Assembly: GCA_021442155.1 (NCBI GenBank)
Contig: CM038222.1
Span: forward strand, 109,991,121 to 110,055,120
Length of the DNA stretch: 64,000 bases
Origin: Cymbidium sinense
Taxonomy: Eukaryota > Streptophyta > Magnoliopsida > Asparagales > Orchidaceae
Reading direction: 5' to 3'
Each line of letters starts with the position of its first letter. The first letter of the stretch is position 1. The position numbers and the translations under genes were made by a program. The notes beneath the pieces were generated by a model. That model saw only the letters and a program-made list of their open reading frames with translations, had not been told where the DNA came from and ran no database searches. Shown here piece by piece: positions 23,760 through 36,489 of the stretch.

Positions 23760-24645
23760 CCAACTAGCTTACATCTCTTTGGAATGCTAAAATATAATTT
23801 AAATATTTGCATAATAAAAAATTAAGAGCATTTGGGGAAATGAAGATACACTCGATCAAGATCTTATGGTTCTATCATTCCGAGCTATCATGATCCCTAG
23901 TCTACTTAGTTAGAGAAATTATTCTTGACCAAAGAATCCTTGTCAGTAGCCATGAGTTGTTGCATCATCCAAAGTGTTCTTGTAGACCTAGGGTGATATT
24001 TATCTAAGGAGACAAATTGAAGTCAACCTTAGCTAATATAAGGCTTTTTGCCTATTAAATATATTCAATGATTCATAGCTCAAGGGACAAAGCCATAAGG
24101 GAACGTACGAGCTATTACCATGACCAAAAATTTAGTCGAGCTATATGAATTCCAAGCTATCCGGACAAGGGGTTCTAATCATATCTGGATTTCTTGTGGT
24201 GCCATAAGATGACATAACCACACAGATAGAGGACACAGGACACATCCTTACTAGCATGAGATTATTTGAGTATGAGCATAAATATATTTATTTGACATAG
24301 TCACTTTTGTGAGCAAAGGTTTTCTTAGCTTATCATCCCTGATAAATAATGATAGATGGATGGATGATTGTTTACTTTAAGTTATATTGAATGATGAACT
24401 TCATCCAATTTATGCATATCCCCTCCAACTGAATTTTGCAATCAACATGGAAATCATTGAGGAAAGATTACATTCTCATATCCCACACTCAGTCATAGGA
24501 CCCAACCAAGGAATTATCCTACACATCATCCTTAGACACTACAGTTAGATTTTTTTATGCATTTGTCAGGGAACATGCGGGAAATTGAAGCTTTTTTTAA
24601 CCTCTGAAACATCCTCAGGAAGAAGATTTAGGCAATTGTTATTGT
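23760..24645. other. Unassigned spacer between the two inverted units
   Basis: Mixed-composition sequence of about 0.9 kb with no coding frame, RNA gene or repeat that I recognise. Confidence 0.4.
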
Positions 24646-24649
24646 GTTG

Positions 24650-25105
24650 GGGCCCAAGTGGGATATTCATACATATATCAGGCATAGCGCCTCAGTGTTG
24701 CAAACATGTGCCTAGATGTTATAGCTCCAGCACTGTGGCGCTGCATGGTTAGCATCATGGTGTTGATGTCATTTACCCTGTTGATATTATAGCACTATAA
24801 TGTCGGTCAAAAGTCAATTTAGGATAACTGACAAACGTTCAATCTATTTAATGACATGGGATGTACTTTTTTACTGGCATCGCAGTGCTATGTCGGAGCG
24901 GTGCGGTACTACATCAACGCGATGCATCATCTTTTTGTTTAAGAATTTATGGTAATTAATGTCCTATTTTTGACTGGCGAAGTAACTGCCTTGACCATTT
25001 GACCAAAGCCATGATGTTGCATGTGAGCATTGCAATATTGGGCCATTATCTAAATAACTAAGAGGATAGCACCTCAGTGTTACTTTTGCAGCACCGCGGT
25101 GTTAA
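24650..25105. repeat. Palindromic motif array, upstream of ORF copy B
   Basis: Carries CAGCACTGTGGCGCTGC (24730), ATCGCAGTGCTATGTCGG (24879) and GCAGCACCGCGGTGTTAAG, with the perfect 10-mer CACCGCGGTG at 25092-25101, only 12 bp upstream of a TATA box. Confidence 0.65.
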
Positions 25106-25113
25106 GTCTGGCT

Positions 25114-25121
25114 TATAAATA
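25114..25121 (+). promoter_or_regulatory. TATA box of ORF copy B
   Basis: TATAAATA followed by GACCCC, 131 bp upstream of the ATG at 25245, with a CT-rich leader between. The arrangement is conserved in the inverted copy A. Confidence 0.65.
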
Positions 25122-25178
25122 GACCCCGTGGGTAGCTAAAATTTTCATTTTGCATTCCCTTAAGAGCCTTTCCATAGA

Positions 25179-25180
<2 letters not shown>

Positions 25181-25218
<38 letters not shown>
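25181..25218 (+). repeat. (TC)19 microsatellite in the leader
   Basis: Nineteen uninterrupted TC units lie between the TATA box and the ATG of ORF copy B. Copy A has only an imperfect CT-rich leader here, so the pure array probably expanded after the copies separated. Confidence 0.95.
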
Positions 25219-25221
<3 letters not shown>

Positions 25222-25244
25222 TAATTTATACTTTCTCATACACC

Positions 25245-26309
25245 ATGCTGGTAAAATTTGTTAGTAAGGTCAAGAAGAGGGTGGCTATGGGGTCTAGAGG
25301 CACAACCATGCACTCATATAAAATCATCTCTAAAAGCTTCAGGATGGAGAGAGTGCTATGACAACCAAATGAGGACACCATGGAGGTAGTTCTTTTCCAA
25401 TGTGAAAAAGCACCAGAATAATCAAGCCTTTATTTAGGAAAACTAGTAAGTTTTTCCAGTACTATCATTAACACATAGTATAGTCTACCGAACATAGATT
25501 ATAATCAATATCTTTTTTATTATAATGATCATCCTAACTTTAATGAAATCTTTAATTTCCTAACTATTAGAAATTCCAATACTAGTGAAAAAGGTGGGAG
25601 AAAAAAATTATCAATTTTCCTTCCTCTGGCCTCACTTTTGATGCTAAAGCTTAGCATTACTTTATATCTGCCAAGCTAATGCCCACTAGGAATATCAGTG
25701 AGGTAACTAGGGATAGGGTCATTTTAAATTTTACAATTCAAAAGGACTTTACTATGGATGTAGGGAAGATTATTTATAATTCTATATGTAATATGCATAA
25801 GGATAATACTATAATAGGTTTTGGTCATCCTTCTCTCATTTATGCTTTGTGTGTTGAGCAGGGCACGACAAAGGATCTTAATGAGAAAATCTTCATACAA
25901 AAGGCTCCCCTAACCAAAAAAAGTTATTGAGGTGTTTGGTTCTAAGATCGAGGTCAGGGACAGCTCAAACACCCCTCAGTCTAGGGACAAATCCCCCAAA
26001 ACCCTAAATGAGCAACTCTAAAAAATTGGAGGACAAGCCTCAAACCTAAGGAAAAAGGTCAATGAGACTGGTCAGTGTCAACAGGAACTAGAAAGAAAAT
26101 TTAACCATCACATGGATTAACAACGGCAATAGTTTTCATACAAGGCTGAGTTTAACACCTCACTTGTGCAAATGTTTGAAAACTTTGGTTTCTATGTGGG
26201 TCCTAGTGAGGCTTCTTTTCTTGCGGTGACTCATTACCAGCCTTATGTATCTGCCCCGTCGAATCTAGAGGAGGAAGAAGCAGAAGAGAATGATGACTAT
26301 GACCACTAG
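25245..26309 (+). pseudogene. Plant transposon-protein-like ORF, copy B
   Basis: The ATG at 25245 opens MLVKFVSKVKKRVAMG, parallel to copy A. The middle has GKLVSFSSTIIN, then LTFDAKA, one TAG where copy A has Trp, HYFISAKLMPTRNISEV, TRDRVILNFTIQKDFTMDVG, KIIYNSICNMHKDN and FGHPSLIYALCVEQG. This is the conserved core of the 'putative plant transposon protein' family (Transposase_32). A linker rich in Gln and Lys follows, then FENFGFYVGPSEASF, HYQPYVSAPS and an acidic end EEEEAEENDDYDH before TAG at 26307. Stops near 25359 and 25419 and frame changes make it defective. No catalytic motif is known for this family; a retroelement accessory role is inference. Confidence 0.7.
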
Positions 26310-26469
26310 TTTTCTCCCTTTTTTATTTCTTTTGTATTTTTTATTTTTTATACAATTTATGTAATTCTCCTTTCTTTTTATATTAATAAACACATCAATT
26401 TATACTTTTTTTCCACTTTGTATATGTGTGATTTCTTGTCATTTGGGAAGCTCCAAGATTAAAATAATA

Positions 26470-27450
26470 AAATTTCTTCACCTAAAAAATGACATTAGAG
26501 AGGGAGCGCCACAACACTATCATTGTAGTGCCTCAACACTCTCATACAGCAGGGGTTAGGCTTAGAACCTGAGAGCGAGGTGCCTCAACAATCGATATTC
26601 AACATCGCAGTGCCCTCTATGGGTTCATTTTTGCTTATTTACACTAGAGCGAGGTACCTCGATGCTATAGTTTTATTTCCTTGGCACTATTCTCTTGCAA
26701 GACCTAGGCTTATAACCCAAGAGGGTGATGCCTCGACGCCTAATATTTAGTACCATGATGCCCTCTATAAGTTCATTTCTGCTTATTTACCAAAGAGGTT
26801 GGTGCCTTGGTGCTCGATGTTCAGCAATGTGGTGTCATCAGAGAGTCTATTTTTTTTATTTTTATGGAGAGGACAACGCCATTGCACTATAGTTACAGTG
26901 CCTCAGCATTAATATCTTACAAGACTTAGGCTTATAACCCAAGAGGGCGGCACCTTAGTTCCTGATATTTAGCCCAGCAGGACTGACCTAGGTGAAACTC
27001 AAGTGTATATTTTTTTAATTGGATATCTCATGTTTTACATAACTATTAAAATATCATAACACCGTGGTGCTCAATATACAGTGCTGAGCTACAAATAATA
27101 TTCTTTATAAGGGCTGAACCCAAGAGGATAGTGTCACGGTGTTCTGGGTACAGCGCCGAGGCACTATTCAATTAATGCCTAAAATGAAAAGTTTTGGCAG
27201 CATAACGCCTTAGCAATGATAGATTTTTTACATGTTCAATGATAAGCACTCTTCTCCCTTATTTGGATCTAAAATCAATGTAGGGAGGGTTTTGTTTCAC
27301 ACCAGAACTAAGTTTTAGGGTTGAATATGTTGTAAGGTGTGGCACCTCAGTGCTGAACGAATGGCTCTGTGACTCTACTTCAAGTACAAGGGGCGGGTGA
27401 GCATGGCACCTCGACGCCATATAGTCAACATCGTGGCAATATAAGTCAGG
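26470..27450. repeat. Tandem repeats with palindromic motifs, downstream of ORF copy B
   Basis: A unit starting AGGCTTATAACCCAAGAGGG recurs at about 26553, 26704 and 26929, with a degraded start near 27113. Spacing is about 150-225 bp. Each unit carries two or three palindromic sites such as GAGGTGCCTCAAC, GCCTCGACGCC and CAGCGCCGAGGCACT. It mirrors the 20440-21380 block around the inverted pair. Confidence 0.65.
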
Positions 27451-27559
27451 GCCAATGACTAATTTCTTGAGAGCATGTTGGCTCAGGGCTATGCATTAGG
27501 AATGAACAGCTTGGAGAGAAGTTCTTGCAGAATCTAGCAAATTTTTATAAAAATTTAGA

Positions 27560-28200
27560 CAAAGTACATTTTAGTAGTGCTAAGTTATTATATCTCATTA
27601 TCATCTCCCTTGTCCTGAATCTAAGATCAACGAAGGAGGTTTTTTTTCTTCTAGCACTGGAACTAAGTTCAACGGTAGAGGTTCTTTTATAAAATCTCAA
27701 ACAAAGAGAGAAAAACTAAGTAAAAGAATGCAAGAAACATGATTACAATGAATCTTTTACCTTTAGTAGGTGAGAGATGGCTTTCATAAGAGCGAGAGTT
27801 GATCTTATAGTAAACACAAGTTTTTGGAAGCAAGGACTGCTAGGAAAATCAAAGAGAACAAGTCAAAGTGGAGAGGGAAAGTGAGAAAAAAAAAGTGGGA
27901 GTAATTCTTTCCCCTTTTTATAGAATTCTTTCCACTAGTGGGACAATTTTCCATCATATAACCATTCCCCTTATCCCCTGGGCAATTAGTAGTCATGGGG
28001 AGGGAATGACAATTCTTTCTTACTTCTTTAACTTATAGATCATGGTTGCAGTGCCACAGTGTTGTAATGTCAATGTCATGGTGCCAAACCATTGACTCGC
28101 CAACTGAACTAACAGTTATCCTTCTAGAAGGACTATTTTAGCACCGTGACACCACTCCCATAGCATTATGGTTCTGTGGCCAAATAATTTATTATTTATA
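27560..28200 (-). mobile_element. LTR-like promoter segment, minus orientation
   Basis: Reverse complement matches 5600-6253 in order: palindromic GGCACCATGACATTG near 28085, a GGGGAATGG block, a TATA box CTATAAAAAGGGG (27911-27923), and a CT-rich leader. It points left, toward ORF copy B, so the two promoters converge. The element it belonged to is uncertain. Confidence 0.5.
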
Positions 28201-28899
28201 TTTTTTATGCAAATACTCTCACAGAACTGTCAGATTGCATGTTCATTCTGAACAGTAGCATGACCCATTGGTGGAAGCAAACATACCCACTAATAATAAT
28301 TTTGACTTGCTCTAATGGGTTAAGAGGAATAGCTCTAGAAGCGCTATCAAGAAGTCATTCTAGGATAAACATACACATCCCATATCATAGAATCAATCAC
28401 GAAAGGAGACCATCTCCTCCAAAATCTATAAAGATCTGAAGGTTGTTAAAAATATAAACCTTTAAAGAAGAATCATGAAGTTGGTGAGCCAGGTCACTAA
28501 CCCAACAAATTCCTACCCTAAGAGAGAAAGGAATATTGAAAAATACCATGCCCGCCTAGAGCATAACTCAATGTCTAAGGGTATTATATTTGGTGAACAC
28601 TAACAATGAGCCTTTAGGTACAAAGATATTAAGTAGCTAGTTGTTAGAAAGTCTCAGCAACCACCATGAAAATAATAATATATTTTATCAGGTGAACACT
28701 AGGGTGTAACATCTAGGATGCATTCCCAAAGATACACCACTAGAAGGTCCCAATCAATTTGGATACCAAAAGAATCTCAAGTCATCAAGGATGAGATAAC
28801 TCAATATGAGTCAACCCCATGAGATGACAAAGAAACTGAATCACCTATTATCAACTAGAAGCATTGGTCTAAAAAGAGTTAGCCTATAAATAATAAGGT

Positions 28900-30470
28900 A
28901 GATAATCAACACTTCTCAGAAGATAAAAGTTTTCTAATCAATGAAGTGCAACCAATTTCGGACTTCCAAAATGATGAAGATATGGATTGCTTCCGGTTGA
29001 AGTTATTCACATGGTCGACACATTTACGAAATAGAAACATGGTACCAAAACAACAAAATGAGAAAGATCAATAAGAGAACCCAAATCAATAACAACCCAA
29101 ATGTGAAGTTCAAGTACAAGTTGAAGTAAATGAAGAGCTAACTGGCATTGTAACAAGATTATAATGACAAATGGGTTCTCAACTCCAAAGAAGAGACTAA
29201 AACATCAGCCAGCTCAACAACCATCTCAATGAAATGAATGGGCTTATGAAAGAGTTATTTAGTCAACATAACCTCATAGCAGCTGCAACGCAGCAAATAC
29301 CTCCAAAGAATTCTTTAGAGAAGATCAATCAAATAGCAGAAACTAGGGGCATGCAAAATGTTATACCCAACTTACCAACAACTAAAATGCAAAGGAAAGA
29401 TGCCCCAATACATGCTACATTAAATGCCCATTCAGAAGTTGATGTTACCACCAAATCTCAAGTAGAAGATCTCATTAGCCAGAAAGTTAGAAGCTGCTAA
29501 ATAGCTAACTAGAAAAGGTTGACCATATCCGGTTGAATACGAACAGGTACAGTATCCTAAAGGTATGTTGTGTCAAATTTCAACACTTTCTGAGGTGCAA
29601 AAAATCCACAACATTACTTAGCCCAATTCAAAGCCACATGTGGAAATACTGGAAGAAATGATATCTTACTACTATGATAATTTGTTAGCAGTCTTACCAA
29701 GATGGTCTTTAAATGGCATGTTGAGTTACCAAACGACTTAATAAAAATCTTCGTCAAGTTGGAAACTCTCTTTGTTAAGAGATTTATAACCACAACTAAG
29801 AAAGTAAAAATATTAAATCTCGCCTTAAAAAAGAGAAGGAAGGATGAGAGTGTTACCAAATATATCAGTGGAAGGAGAAATCTAAGCATGAAATATAATC
29901 AACAACTCACAGAAAAGTATGAAGTAAAACTCCTCATGGAGAACATCAATTATCAGATGGCCCCATATCTAGCCATGGCTATGATTAATACATTTCAAGA
30001 ATTATTAGATCGTGTAGCCAAATTTGAAAGGCTCCCCAAGAAAAAAAGCCTTTGTGCCAACTATAATAATAATCCTTTTGGGAAAGGAAAACAACCTAAA
30101 TCACATTTACATTCATGGTTGACAAAAAGGAAATGGAGGTGCGGAAACCTCAGGATCAGTAGCAACCTCAAGACCAATAGAAAAGCTGATGGAGGATAAG
30201 AAAAAAGGGCAAACCCTCCAAGAGAATATCACAAAATAGTACTCATTCAAAAGAGAATGTACAGCTAAAATTTTTAAGCATGTTCTAAAATGAGGATTAC
30301 AATTACCAGAGCCACATAAGTTAGACCAAGTAGACAAAGTTGATGATCTCAATTCTTATCCATTTCATAGGCTCACAAGTCATCTAATTGAAGATTATTT
30401 TGTCTTCAAAGATTGAGTGAAAAAGAGATATCAAAATAGGAAAGTCACCTTATAATACAGTGTACTTGTA
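28900..30470 (+). pseudogene. gag: Tat-type Gag of element A
   Basis: Before the core is TKSQVEDLISQKVRS (29452). The core (29560-30020) reads NPQHYLAQFKATCGNTG, then FVSSLTKMVFKWHVELP, ETLFVKRFITTTKK, KKRRKDESVTKYISGRRNLS and NTFQELLDRVAKFE, the Retrotrans_gag fold of plant Gypsy elements. Downstream, a degraded CHHC-type segment reads FHRLTSHLIEDYFVFKD (near 30363-30412); the family cysteines appear changed. Gag would package RNA. The open 165-residue stretch 29702-30199 is the longest in the window, but stops and frameshifts surround it. Confidence 0.8.
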
Positions 30471-31032
30471 CATCCTAAAAAGAAAAAGTTGAAGGTTATT
30501 ACAACATGCCCAATCCAGAAAGCAAAAGGCAAAGATATTGAGTCAGCTATAACTCATAACATAAATAATGATAAAGGAAAAGCTCCACAAGCATAAAAAG
30601 AAGAAGAAGGTAGTTGGGTGAAATTCATCTAAAAAAAGACCAAACAAATGATCGACATTCTTTTAGCTATAAAAGGCATCCAATGGAAGAATTTCTTAGA
30701 GCCTGAAAAAGATTTAAAAAGGCTCTTCTCCAATAGGGGGAAATTTTTATATAATATAAAGAAGTAGACAAAAATGAATCACTCTTCTTTGTCAAAGCTG
30801 CACAAATCAAAGAAATAGAAGAAATCTAAAAAATCAAAGTTTGAAATACAAAAAGTGATTGACTCTTTAGAGGAGTATAAGCAACCTCCTTGAAGACCAG
30901 TTAAGCTGGAAGAATACATAGCCCACTTGCAGCTTGACACAAAAAATCCTGAAAAAGAGGTTTTGACATAAACATGATGTGTTATAAATATGATTGTTGG
31001 TTTTCTTTTTCTCTCTGAATAGAGAAAAGAAA

Positions 31033-34000
31033 TGACACCACATAGAGTTTAAGGATATTTTATTTAGATGATCAAATATGGCATTAAGGAATATACATAT
31101 TATCTCGAAAGATAAACATGCTTTCCTGTAATGGATTCAATCATTTCAATAAAAAGACTCCTAAGGCTAATGAATCTTTTGTGTACCAAAGTATTTTCCA
31201 CTGAACGACATAGAAAAGTATAACAGGGTCAATTTTATCTTGGGATCTTGGTTCCCTAAAAGGCAAGCCTCTATAGTTAATTACATCTTAGGAAGGGTCT
31301 CTTCTTAAGAATACTCTCGATTAAAGAAATAAGTGGTTATTCCTAAAGACTACTAAGGTAGCTTTCAAAGGATTGATATTTGGAAATTCAATTGGGAGAG
31401 GTCCAAATTGGAGAGAGTTATTTTTAAGATTCAAATGGGAAAAAGTAGGAAATGTCTATTAATACTGGGATGCCTAGTAGACATTTCATCTATCTTATGA
31501 TTTGATTTCAATTTTGGGATTTAATTTTAGATTTCAAGTTATCATTTTCTTAGAAATCTAGGACTTAGATTCCAGCAGCACAAGACTGCAAAAATGCCTA
31601 GGGTTGAAGACTTATTCTAAAAGGATGCTTCGAACCTATAGTGCTTCTAACACATGTCAGATGCTCGACCTAGTTCTATTCTTGGGAATCATTGGTCGTT
31701 CTCTTCACTTGATGGAACTAACCTATCCCTGACTCTTCTGGACTTACAACCTGCCTAGAGAAGGCTACCAGCTAACACCACCTAACCACATTTTAAACTA
31801 AGGATGCTAAGTCATACGAAAGCAAGATGGCTGGGTTGTTGCAATTTTAGGAAAAAAATCCATGAACCTAGACTTACTCCCTAATCTCTAAGATCATGTA
31901 GGGTATAAAGATGCATATAACTGATGCACATTTTTCAGATTTTAATAATTTTTGACTCACGATTCATTTAGGCCATAAGGATGCAATTTATGCCTAATGT
32001 GTGCAATTAAAAAAAGATCATGGGCCAAATCAAAATAGAAGAAGGTGTACTTCCATCATAGGCTCTCAAAGGTCAAGCCTAGGTAAAGATGGAATTCCTT
32101 CATTAATCAAGAGTGAAATAATATGATTATGCATGACATTCAGCTAAGGGGTTGCTACATATGTTATCTTGTTTTAATACCTAGGCCTTTATATGAAGAT
32201 TATGAGTTGTATTTATATTTATGTTTCAGTTGATTTAGTTTGATAGAATATTTAGTTTATCCTATGAGCCTACGTCCAGGCATACATCACAGCACAAACA
32301 TAGCATAGAAAGAAACCTACGAAAAGCATGTTGTTTCTATTATGCACCCAAAATAAATCAAGCCAAATTAAATTATATAAGAAAAAGGTCAATGTAGTAT
32401 GCTGACACCCGAAGAAAAAAAATGGGCAACCGAAGTTCTCTTCTCGCCTAGAACTATAAGTTTAGATCTATGGGCTTTTTTCTAGGAAAGTCTCCTTCTT
32501 CAGGAACATCCATCAGGCTCCACAGGGGACCACTACACCATCTCCTGGTTGGGTCAGCTCCTGCTAATCCTAGACCCTATAGATCCTAACCTAATTCTAA
32601 GCTCAAGTTTATATTTAAAATTTAAAAGAAATCCTAAGCCCTACAAAATAGATGTTTAGAAATACACACAGCACACCAAGCAGTTTATATTTTATAAACA
32701 TACGGGCTTAACATTAGTTGCTTACCAAGCTCACCTGTCTTATGGACTATGTTAAGGAATTTTTAGCACTGCAAGCAAACAATAATTTTATGATTTATTT
32801 ATTATAGCGATCCCTTTAACACAGTCCCCTGTAGAAAATAATGTTAAATCTAGAAAGAATGGCCTAACATCTAGTCTAACGAACAAACAAGCTTAGCATC
32901 CAGTCTAAAGCAATACACCACACAGACATGTGAAGCACATCACAACATATCACAGGAGATTAAAATAAAATCACAAAATGATCTAATCTAGATCTAGGGT
33001 CCGTGACCTAAATAATATAGTGTGTGTAGTAGTAGGGTTTGTGTGGTAAGTCTTTGTTAGGCCTTTAAGTTTAAGTTTTAAAGTTTGAAATTTGAATTAT
33101 TTTAATTTTTTTTACCATTAGTTGGTTTCAATTCAAATGATTTAATGATTTAATTCATATTTTTATGTTCATTCTATTTGGTTAAAGTTGTATAGGTTTT
33201 CAAGAATATGAAATAGAATGAATTCTATTTTTAGGTGAAACTCACTTTATTCTGCATCATAAATCCTAATGAAGTTTCCAAAAGTCTAACTAAAATTCTT
33301 AAGTATTTTAATTAATCCTTTTAATTTCATTTATGTTTGGGTTTGATTTATGTTATTTCATTTATTTAAATTGCTTTGGTTGATTTAATTTATTTGATTT
33401 ATTTCATTTTAAATTAAGTTATATGGATTTCATTTGATTTGGCATATGTTAATTTAACGAGTTTGACTTAAGGTTGATTTCAATCAATTTAACTTAAGAT
33501 ATTAAATAAGCTTAAATTTTAAGTCATTTAATATGAATTAATATCTTAGGATTTTTCATTGATTATTCTTAACCTAAAATACTTAGGTTAATTACTTGAT
33601 CTGATTTGATTAATCTACGTTTTAATTTTATTATATAAATTCATTAAAGATAAGTGATTTTATTAAGTTTAACTTAAGTTGTTCAATTATATTTGAATTT
33701 CATTAAGCATTAATTTTCTTAAAACTTTGTTATTTGATTAGATTCTTTGACTTGGGAAGTTTTGATGAATTACCCTAAGTATTTATGATGTTTATTTCAG
33801 TTTAGTTCAATTTAGTTGTTAATCCAATGAATTAATGATTTTTATTTATTATTTCATTCATATTGACCTAGAGAATTAGAAAATCAAGAATTCCAAAATT
33901 ATAGACCAATTTGGTTTCAGATAATTATGACAAGTAGGGTTACATGCCAATTTTATGTTCCTAAAGTTTTAGCTTAATTAGAGATGTAATTAGGGTATAA

Positions 34001-36200
34001 TTAAGGTTTTAATTATTTCATTAAAACCTAAATTAAGATTAATTTATTAAGATTAATTAAGATATTGTATTTTTCACTTATTCTCCACTGAAATACCTTT
34101 CCAATGAGGGTTTATTTAGAATTTGTAGTTAACTAGTTGATTTATTATGATTTAATTAAGTTCAAGTAATTTAATTGAGTTATTTTATTCTTTTAATTAT
34201 CAAATTAAGTTAATTAAAATCATATTAAGTTCATATTAGTTTAATTAAGTTCAATTATTATTCTGATGTTCATTATTTTGATTTAAGATTATTAAATTTA
34301 AATTTTATAATTATTTTATTAAAGGGGAATTAATTTAATTAATTTAAGTGTTAATTCTCATAAAATCTCAATTTCATTTGAATTTAGAGAATTAAATTCC
34401 CAAAATTTTATCTAAGGTGTGTTTTAAGCTTAATTCATTTCCCCAAAGTTTAAACTTAATTGGATTATTAATTTAAGATTAATTAAGGTTTAATTTGTTT
34501 TCATTAAACTTAAATTAAGGAAAAATAACCCAATATAAATTGGAGATTTTAATTTCTATGGATTCCCCTCATCAAGTCGAATCGATAGAGCTTTTATTTA
34601 TTTTTTTTCTGATTTTTATTTGATTTTATATGAATTTTTGAAGTTTTCTGAATTTATTTAAATTAATTAATCTATTTTTAACAGTTTTCAACGGTTTTTA
34701 AGTGACGGGCCCCGCATGCTTTAACTAAATCTAGCAGGATTAGTTTTGGACCGTCCGATCGGAGATCGGCCGGTACCTGGTGATCCTGCTGTTCCGCAAG
34801 ATCAAGACGCGTGTCTTGCGTGAGTTGATCCTGCGGGACGATCCTAGGCCATCCGGTTGCGGATCAGATGGTCTAGATCGTTTCCGCGATTCTTAAAAGG
34901 GATTTAATCAAATTAACAGCCTAGATCTGGACCGTCCATTTCTTTTTAAAAGAAACGAACAGTCGGGATTTCATCTCCCTCAAACCCTGCGGGACCGTGG
35001 ACCGTCCAACTTGTTTTGTTAATATCATTTGATATACTTAACCAATTGGATGATGTAAATTGATACATGATCGTTGAAAGATCCTCTTTCAATCCATATG
35101 GCTTGATCTCACCAGAGAACACGCCTTGTAGGGATACGATCATGGCCGAAAGCTTTGAAGAAAAGGGGGGTTAAATAATGTCGTACCTTGATTTAGGGGA
35201 TCTAAAATGCTAGAATCAATTGAAGTAGCTTCGATTCTTCAAGAGAAAGCCTTGCTTCAAAGGAATTGGGAGAATTCCTTGTGGTTTGATCACTAGCCCA
35301 AGCTTTGGATTCAAAATTTGGTTTTGATGGTTCCACTGATTGAGAACACTTGGAGGGAAGGGGGGATTTCATTTTGCTTCAGTTTTGATGTGTGGTGGTG
35401 TGTGAGAGCTTTTCTTGCCTTGAGAGAGTGTGTATGTCCTTGTTTCCTCATGGCCGAAACTTTTTATGTTCTCTCCTTTTTTTTTAATTTATCTTCTCTC
35501 CTTGGTTGGCTTTTTTATGCTCGATTTCCTACCTTCACTTGAAGGCAGCCATCTTTGATTAGAAGGTAGTATGGGATGAGGATAAGAAAAAGTGGAAGAA
35601 GGAAATTGGCATTTTTCTTTCTTCCCATTTTCCATTTTTTTCAATTCTCTTTTTATTTATTTTGCTTTCATTATTTCTATGCAATATGACATTATCATCT
35701 TAGTTTGAATTAAAGTATGATATGCTCAAATTAATCTCAAAATAGATTTGAGATTAGATTTATTGCATTTGAGTTTTCTTAGGGATTTGAGATTAACTTT
35801 TTCCTTTTGAATTTGTTTAGTTTATTTTGTTTTAATACCATAATGTAATTTGATGATCAATTACATTATGATTTAATTAAGCCATTTAATTTGATTTTAA
35901 ATTTAATTTCATTTTAACTCATTTAGCTTAAACTGGGTTAGGTATGATTTCAAATGAGTTCAAGTGAGCAATTAAAATTCAAATGAAATGGGTTTTCTTT
36001 TATTCATTTTAATTTAATTTATTTGAGTTAATCCAAATTGAAAATTTGGATTGATTCTACCTATATCAAATAGGTTAGAATAAACTCAAAAAGATTTTCT
36101 AGGACACTAGGTGAGGTGTCCTAAACATTGAATTAAGAAAATCCTATTTGAGATTAGGATCTCTCAAATGCCAAATTAACCTCATTCAAAAATGAGGTCA
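31033..36200 (-). mobile_element. Long LTR, copy 5, antisense insertion in element A
   Basis: Read on the minus strand it starts TGACCTCATTTTTGAATGAG at 36200 and ends GTGGTGTCA at 31033, so it has TG...CA ends and is 5168 bp. Its 3' 1.9 kb aligns with copies 2 and 3, e.g. 31140-31450 against 19980-20290. It lacks the 235-bp repeats and is shorter in the AT-rich middle. The block 34690-34990 is GC-rich with many CpGs (GACCGTCCGATCGGAGATCG). It looks like a solo LTR; flanks AGAAA and ACAAT are not a clean duplication. Being inside element A, it is younger than A's insertion. Confidence 0.75.
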
Positions 36201-36489
36201 ACAATGATTATAACTTCAACCGACTTTGAGGAAGAACTATGATTTCCTAGAGAAAAGATTATTAAAATGAAGATTAAATCAAGCTCAAAAAAATTATGTA
36301 ATTCTGAGAGTACTGAAAACTCTCAAAATTCTAAGGAAATGTAGAATTCAATGACTTTTTTTGATAAATAAGATAAGATAGGAGATGAAACTCAAGTCTA
36401 GTTAAAGAGTAAAAAATGAATTTCTCCACCCCCATAATGGAAAGTCAATGATAAAGGAAAATAAATTCAAATTAATGAATATGGCTTAC

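Noticed and set aside
34690..34990. GC-rich block as a possible host gene promoter or CpG island
   Set aside because: It aligns by position and partly by sequence with the GC-richer block of the LTR family (16230-16300, 51880-51950), so it is part of LTR copy 5.
35318..35542. 74-residue + frame with hydrophobic stretches
   Set aside because: It lies inside LTR copy 5 on the opposite strand, has low-complexity hydrophobic content and no counterpart in the other LTR copies.
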